Positions 58,314 to 64,000 of a DNA stretch of 64,000 nt are shown piece by piece. The stretch's first letter is position 1, and every line of letters starts with the position of its first letter. Origin of the DNA: Macrocystis pyrifera. Lineage: Eukaryota > Sar > Phaeophyceae > Laminariales > Laminariaceae. The notes beneath the pieces are model-generated. The model was not told the DNA's origin, did not search any database, and saw only the letters and a program-made list of their open reading frames with translations. Location of the stretch: the NCBI GenBank assembly GCA_031763025.1, contig JASSKH010000010.1, forward strand, positions 4,459,901 through 4,523,900, read 5' to 3'. The translations under genes and the position numbers were made by a program.

Positions 58314-60840
58314 TTAACTAACTAGACAGGTCCCCACTGTGACGCCCCGACTGTGCGAAGGTGCACGTACTGTGGCTGCCACTGCTGTTGGTGTCGTTGT
58401 TGAGGGTGCCTCGATGGGGAAACCAAGCGACGGTGTGGCCCTGCCAGTCCCGCTCTGAGGCGATGATTCCACCGTAGCGGCATCCCTGCCGTCGAGTCTC
58501 AAATTGGCCATCTGCAGGACAGCGCTGACGAGTTTATCTCCGGCAACAACAGCCGCCCTGTTTAGCCTACCACCGTCCAGACACCCCTGAAGAACGATTT
58601 TCGTATGGCCTTGGCGAATGGGGAATTGGGCGTAGTAGTCGACCACCTGTACCGGCGACGCAGACTCCGATGGCGAAGGGAGCATGGCGACGACAAGCTG
58701 TCCCCCTGACGATCCCGTAGGCGGCGAAAACTCGAGCGAGGCGCCCGGCAACAGAATGAATTCACTCACAGTGGTGCCGGTTGCTAGCTGTTGCCGTGTT
58801 GTCGCGCGCTCTCGCTCTCCCCTGTACGCAGCCCCGAGGGTACCTCCGACCGCGGCAACGCTTCCGCCAACGCTGTGGTTGTCTCGAACCAGGTTGACAG
58901 TGTCGAAGGATGTAGGTACGAAAACAAAGTATGCCTTGACGTTTGACGCGTTTCCCAACCCGATCATGCCTTTCATCTTGCACACCTCTGTGTGAAAGGG
59001 ATCGACGCTGTTGACTACGGCCGCGATCGAGAAGCAGGTGAAATGCTTGACCTCTGCACGCAAGAAGTGTCGTCCCCACTCGTCCACGTGCACTGTTGAT
59101 GCGAGCTTGCGCCAGCGGCTTGCTTCTTGCTCACGAACTAGCACCTGGCACAAAGCCGACCACGTGTGTGAGAGAAAGGGATGAGTGATGCCTCAGTCTT
59201 TGCGCTTCTAGAAAACAAAAACATTCAACACATCCATCACAACGCCGATCTTTACACAACCATCTACAAATGTCAGGGTACATATGTGTTCCTATTCAGT
59301 ACAAGGTATGATGTACATAGAGCCCATGTTGTCGGGTGGAAGTAATAACATCTGCATGCTAAAGCGATTTTTTCTCGAGATTGGATCTGAACCGTACAGA
59401 TCCTGCACACGACACGCGTTACGGTAGAAGGAGAATCCATGTGTCTGAGACTCCCAACTTGAAGAACCCCATATCTCTCCCGAAATATGTTTTCAAGCAA
59501 AAATAGACGCTTAAGTTGGGCCTATCGTCGGTGTTCGAACAAAATACTGTAAACCTTACAATGAGACTAGTGATATTGGGTAGTTCCATACTTGAGGAAT
59601 CCAGTCAGTCAGAAACCGAAATACCCTAAAACGGCTACCTCTAGCGTAGCATGCGTCGCACCATGCCGTCACAAAACGTTTGGATCCAGACTACTGTAGA
59701 TTATCTATTTGTCCGATGTGTAAAATATTCGTTGTCCTGGTGCGATACTAAATACCGGAATATCGACCAGGGCTACGGTGGGGGGGATATTCCCTATTTG
59801 CACTATAATACCCGGCATTATCGCGGGTAGACCTGCATCTCGCTCAAAAACTGACTATCTATCAGTCTTCGCGGGGCATATCGCGAAACGATGCATGGTT
59901 CGCTAGAGGTGCGCCTACTGCTTTCCCACGCTAGCTCATTCGAGAAGTGATGTACCCCACCCACAACCTGATCGTGATGAAAGCGAAGTAGGAAAATGCA
60001 ATCAGATGAACAATGCCATAGCCCACGTAGATATATATCGAAAAATATTGTTAACACTTTTATCAAACGTATATACTGCACTTCCGTTTGGGAAACAAAC
60101 CGGTCAAATTCTAAGTAGTGTCCATAAAACGGAACTGCAGTCCTGAAAGAGTTGAACAAAAATGACGTCCCGAAAATATTATCCCAGCAGTGCCTCATTT
60201 TTTGACCGCCAATCATAAATATATCTGCCGAGCAATGTACCGTACCCCTATCATTGCAGCCCAAAAAACAAACAACGCAAGAGCTTGAGACTTGTAAAGA
60301 GGTAAGGTAGCCAGTAGATGCGAATGTCCCCGAGCCGCCGAATTTGGCAGCCCTAAAATGTGTTCACCCGGCGTCCGTTCGTGCCCTTGGAACTTACGCA
60401 AGTTACCATCTCCTGCCGTTGTCCTACTGGGAGCGACGACAGTATTCACAGTAGAATGTCTGTAGGTAAACCTGTACCAACGGACTAGGACGAAGAAGCG
60501 CGTAAATCGCTTGATCGAGACTATCATGTTCCGTGGAGATACAAGTAGGGCACACACGCACTCACCTGAAATTGTTGCGAAATCACTGCGGTGGCAGGAG
60601 CATCTTCCACAAAAAAGTCCAGAAGAAGAGGTTTCCCAGCAAACTTGATTCCCGAGGGCTGACAGTCGAGAACTGTTGTCAATAGGTACCCCGTTCTGTC
60701 GTTTCTGCATTTGACCACCCGAGCTAGCTCATGAACCATGAGAGGCCCGATAGGCTTGTTCAGGCTGTCGTCTTGAATGATGATGCGGAAGCCACGCCTT
60801 CTGGACCAAAGCTTCCTTGATCCCGGGTCCACACTTGTGC
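58314..60840 (-). CDS. ZU5-domain protein, two 3' exons
   Basis: Exon 60840-60566 follows a TTTATTCTAG acceptor and ends CAG|GTGAGT. Exon 59144-58314 follows TTTGTGCCAG and ends in TAA. The join is phase 0. Together they spell a ZU5 domain: GFRIIIQDDSLNKPIG, TVLDCQPSGIKFAGKPLLLD (the typical P-x-G-x-x-F-x-K-P core), then in the last exon ASRWRKLASTVHVDEW and EVKHFTCFSIAAV. ZU5 domains in ankyrins, UNC5, PIDD and NLRP1/CARD8 end in such a segment, and in PIDD, UNC5CL and NLRP1-type proteins an F|S bond there is self-cleaved. Here the triplet is HFT (residues 34-36 of the last exon). About 170 residues after it are beta-rich (YFVFVPTSFDTVNL, FILLPGASLEFSPPTGSSGG), where a UPA domain sits in relatives. 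A MITE lies in the intron (59411-59657). Confidence 0.72.
59411..59657. repeat. MITE family 2, copy e, in a ZU5-gene intron
   Basis: The left end GACACGCGTTACGGTAGAAG and right end CTAGCGTAGCATGCGTC are inverted. The internal hairpin relic is at 59448-59470. It lies wholly between the two ZU5 exons. Confidence 0.6.
59700..60565. other. Intron of the ZU5 gene
   Basis: No separate gene seen. ORFs on the minus strand here are not exon-like. Together with 59145-59699 this is the intron between the ZU5 exons. Confidence 0.5.
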
Positions 60841-62045
60841 CTAGAATAAAGCTAGTTGGGCCCCGCGCCTAAGGTGGGTAAAACGCGCGAAAAGTACAGA
60901 TACACAGGTATTCAGTACCAGGTATATACTACATCAGGTACGTGTTGGATAGTGGTGTAGGAACATAAACTATTACTATGACAATGTCATACCCGTATAT
61001 GGTTCGTGCTGTTGTTTCTACGGTCACGTATACGTTCCGGCTCACGTCGCAGGAGGCCCTACACCCAACGACCCTCTGGACAAACCGTGGTTGCAGGTGC
61101 CCTCCCTTCTGTCGCCCCGTACGCGCGCTCACTTTGATCGAGCATAGAGTGCAACATCCCAACTGCTGTAGTACTGCTATGATAGTCGATTGGCCTCAGT
61201 GTTTGTCCGCTCGTGTCTCGGACATGACAACAGTTCACAGGTACGTACACCCTTTGCTTTTCTAATTCAAAGGGATTGAAAGTAAAGTAGATGGTCAATT
61301 TTGGAATAACAATGCCGACCACCCGACATCTTGAAAACACAATCAGTCGCCGCAGGCGGTAAGAACCTCTCGAGCATGACCCTGCGCCCCGCGATGTTGT
61401 CGTAAACACCACCCCGATCTGATGGCTAACCGAAACGAGAGTGGGAGCGTAGACTATGGATCGAGTGGGCGGCAACCAGGCAAAGGCGGGCACACGGGGA
61501 AACCAGATGTCGGATGCACGATTTCGTGGTGAGGAGTCCGGATCGGGCCCTGGTAGTACGTATTTTGTATCGTGTCTTGGAATCCCCTCTCCCCTGTTGT
61601 AGGCGTCCCCCTGTCATGCCTGGAAAGCGTTACCACCGGCCTGAATGAGAATGCACAGCACCCTTCGTTCAAAAGACTTCCGGCAGCCAAGGGCATAATA
61701 GAATAATCTGTACCAGGTAGCTATAACAAATACGAGGTGAGAGGTGGGGACGATGGGCTGGGAACTCCAACATGCCTCCTTGGAAAATGTAACGCCGAAA
61801 CGCTCATAACGCACATCACCTCCGCCTGCGCTGTATCTTGCGGCCGGTACTATACTCGTCCTATATGTTCGACGCTTGCTTCTTTCCCTCTGAAAATAAA
61901 TAATTTTCAACTTAGGAAACAAAAAACAATATGCCGGCCGGGCTACATTCTACTATGAGAAAACCCCGAGGATGCACACCCGGGTGTACCCTGACGACCA
62001 CCATTTTCACTCCGCAACACAATCAAGTACTATAGCGGTCCTTAC
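60841..62045 (-). other. Intergenic or intronic stretch between the HeLo-like and ZU5 exons
   Basis: It may hide one or more small exons. The best candidate is minus strand about 61617-61460, after a TTTCCAG acceptor (HDRGTPTTGERGFQDTIQNT in one frame), but the phase does not fit a simple join. Nothing else is recognised. Confidence 0.3.
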
Positions 62046-62507
62046 CGGTGTCTGTGAAATGTCTTCAACCTGATGCCAGATGTTCACCACATCAATGCGC
62101 TTGCGTAGGTTCTCGATACGATCGCTCAGACGTCGGGCACCAGACACTGTCGTCCCATTCTTACCGCACAACTCGGCCACTTTCTTCAGGTTCCCGATGT
62201 GCTCTCGCAGGGGCGAGAGGTCGACCCTGGTGGAATCGGCGCGGGCCTTTTGGATCACGTTACCCGTAATGTTCTTGCAGTGCACTAACAACTCGCCCAT
62301 CTCGACTTCGTTGAGGACGGCCTTTTGCACGGCACGAACGGTCTCCTTTAAGCCGACAAACAACGGAGCGATAAAAGGGGCGACCGTCTCGGCTTCCATC
62401 GCTGCCAGGCTCTCTAGAAAGTCCTCTGGTACAACTCCCGCTGATTTGCAGGTCACCACGTGGTCATTATACGGGAAGGCCTCCGCAGAGACACTGGATG
62501 ACGTTGC
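62046..62507 (-). CDS. Exon with HeLo/MLKL-like helical segment, probably 5' part of the ZU5 gene
   Basis: The exon follows a pyrimidine-rich acceptor (ending GAGCAG) and ends CCG|GTAAGG; it is 154 codons, phase 0 at both ends. It reads as amphipathic helices: FLESLAAMEAETVAPFIAPL, LKETVRAVQKAVLNEVEMGE, LLVHCKNITGNVIQKA, LREHIGNLKKVAELCGKNG and LSDRIENLRKRIDVVNIW. The heptad spacing, conserved Cys and order resemble the N-terminal four-helix domain of MLKL, plant RPW8 and fungal HeLo proteins, which act at membranes in cell death. The ZU5 exon starts in a different phase, so at least one more exon must lie between 60841 and 62045 if this is one gene; I could not fix it. It could instead be a separate gene. 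Confidence 0.5.
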
Positions 62508-62591
62508 CTGCTCGAAGTTGTCGCACGAAGAGAAAAAGACAGCAGGAGAACGACATGCAGTGGGGTACCCGATTTAAGGACACGCTCAGTG

Positions 62592-62835
62592 GACGCGCGC
62601 TACGACAGAGGCTGCACGTTTTAGCAGAAACATTTTTTGAATGACGGGGCTCTAACCCAAAATTGTGGGAATTTAATTCTTGTGTTGGAGTATATTGCGT
62701 TGTAGGCTTAGTTCATGGGATTTCTCCTCGAGCGGCACATACACTATCCTCCAAGATCAGATTTTAGGTGAAGTGTTGAGCTCCTCACGTGAGACTCGGG
62801 GAAAAAAATGGCGCCCCTCCACCGTAGCAGGCGTC
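62592..62835. repeat. MITE family 2, copy f
   Basis: It begins GACGCGCGCTACGACAGAGG and ends CCTCCACCGTAGCAGGCGTC, a clear inverted pair. The internal hairpin relic GAGCTCCTCACGTGAG is at about 62779. The interior on the minus strand matches copies a-c (GCCCCGTCATTCAAAA). It lies immediately upstream of the HeLo-like exon. Confidence 0.75.
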
Positions 62836-63088
62836 TATAAGAGAAGCAGACCTTAAGGCCGGTTTCTTCGGCTTGACACGAACACTCGAATAACCGTTTC
62901 GCCCGTCTTCTAGCGCTTTACGAGCTGTTGCGTTCTTCACTGCAAAACTAAATCCCAATTTAAGAAGTGTTTCGCTCTCATCCCGGGCTACCATAACAAT
63001 AAATCGCTCTTGAAGGGATACGATCGGTTCCTTGATTAGAACGGTGGCACTGGCTTGATCCGAGGGTCGCTTCAGCCGGGTACCCGCT
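62836..63088 (-). CDS. Possible further upstream exon
   Basis: After a TTGTAATAG acceptor the minus strand reads RLKRPSDQASATVLIKEPIV, then SLQERFIVMVARDESETLLK and FAVKNATARKALEDGRNG, with exon-like composition. The frame runs on into the MITE, so the true exon probably ends before 62836, near CTTAAG|GTCTGC. It could be the preceding exon of the HeLo-like/ZU5 gene or the end of another gene. No domain recognised. Confidence 0.35.
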
Positions 63089-64000
63089 CTATTACAATGC
63101 AGGACAAGTAATATACTTTGCCAACTGTGCATGCAGTGGGCTGCACCATAGTACAACCGCTATGTCTGTCGTTCATTGCGTCTACTGTAGCATCACACTA
63201 TCGTACGACCAAGATACCTATTGGGTTCTGGTGGGTCGTAATACATCAAGCCTGTAGCCAACGGATGAAGATTGCAGCTTGCTAACAAAAGCTGCAAGGC
63301 GAGAATAAGCTATAATCCTATACCCAAAGCAGGTGAGGTCTCGAATAGCTACGACGAACGAGACAACGCATTCTGAGGATCGATACATCCATGTCCAGGC
63401 TGCAGAACCCGAGAAAAGTTGTTTTGATTCCGCTATATATCACGCTAGGTCGACCAACTGAAGGTGGAATACGTACCAGAAACAGTATCCTTCATCGTGG
63501 GTCGGCTGCTGTACTGCTGTATACTCCGACCCACCCTCAGTACGAAACCAGGGTAGATTGCTTGCTACAGGCTGTTTTAAGTTAAACGACCGAACCTTGT
63601 TCCCTGGCCAAAGTCCTCGCGGTCGTTTCGAGTAAGACCATGAATTTTTGCATACGTCCCCCATGAATCCTTACAACCACCTGACCTCACCATGTATTTT
63701 AGTTCTTGTTTTTTCGCTGCTTTTTCGTTTTCTGTTTGCTTTTGTGTTTTTTTTTTACCACTTTAGACCAAATATTATCAACGAAAAATAAACGTAAAAA
63801 CACCCCTCAGGTCAGTCCTCGAGAGGCACGTAAATAGCACGTGTGCAGAATTTCAGGGTCTATGTCTAAACCTCGAGGTGCAAATTTGGATTTTAGTGCG
63901 GAAAAAGTGCAAAAAATATGTAACTGCCTCGGAATTACTTAGTTTCAGAGTAAGATCAATTTTTGGGACGCAGGTCAGATTCTAAAAGTTTTGTGCGGCA
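63089..64000. other. Gene-less right flank
   Basis: No gene recognised. A hairpin (GGGTCGG, loop, CCGACCC) lies at about 63499-63532. A T-rich run lies near 63690-63760. Confidence 0.35.

Overview
The window is nuclear DNA of a eukaryote. It has spliced genes with GT-AG introns, a tRNA-derived SINE, LTR and non-LTR retrotransposons, MITEs and a short telomere-type (CCCTAA) tract. There are no bacterial operons. FNIP repeats, Copia/Gypsy elements and a ZU5 gene together would suit an alga, perhaps a stramenopile such as a brown alga. That is inference; nothing here fixes the taxon.

Layout. 0.76-4.54 kb: a young, compact Copia-like element with near-identical LTRs, a 5-bp target duplication and only a gag ORF. 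4.5-15.3 kb: mostly non-coding, with two MITE families and scattered minus-strand exon-like pieces (8.2-12.7 kb). 15-27 kb: repeat-rich, with tandem duplications, an old solo-gene-free LTR pair (19.4-20.7 kb), a tRNA-like SINE in opposite orientations, low-complexity tracts and an interstitial telomeric tract. 27-33.3 kb: a non-LTR retrotransposon whose 5' half is decayed and whose reverse transcriptase half is still a 482-codon ORF, flanked by a dispersed repeat. 34.3-41.4 kb: two spliced plus-strand genes followed by tandem arrays. The second gene carries what I read as a one-tyrosine HUH replication-initiator (Rep) domain. 42.7-43.4 kb: a near-perfect fold-back of about 680 bp. 44.2-44.8 kb: a 5'-truncated second copy of the LINE. 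45.15-51.5 kb: a decayed Ty3/Gypsy element. 53.5-54.6 kb: a decayed FNIP-repeat gene. 54.8-57 kb: G/T-rich and CCCGYGGG-rich repeats. 58.3-63.1 kb: minus-strand exons of a host gene or genes with a HeLo/MLKL-like helical segment and a ZU5 domain carrying an HFT motif.

Two loci stand out. One is the spliced HUH-Rep gene with a small spliced neighbour and palindromic 34-bp tandem repeats downstream; it resembles the Rep of Replitrons or CRESS-type replicons. The other is the helical-bundle plus ZU5 locus, whose parts recall metazoan ZU5-UPA (PIDD/NLRP1/UNC5-type) signalling proteins and HeLo/MLKL-type membrane executioners. Both readings come from motif recognition by eye and need profile or structure searches.
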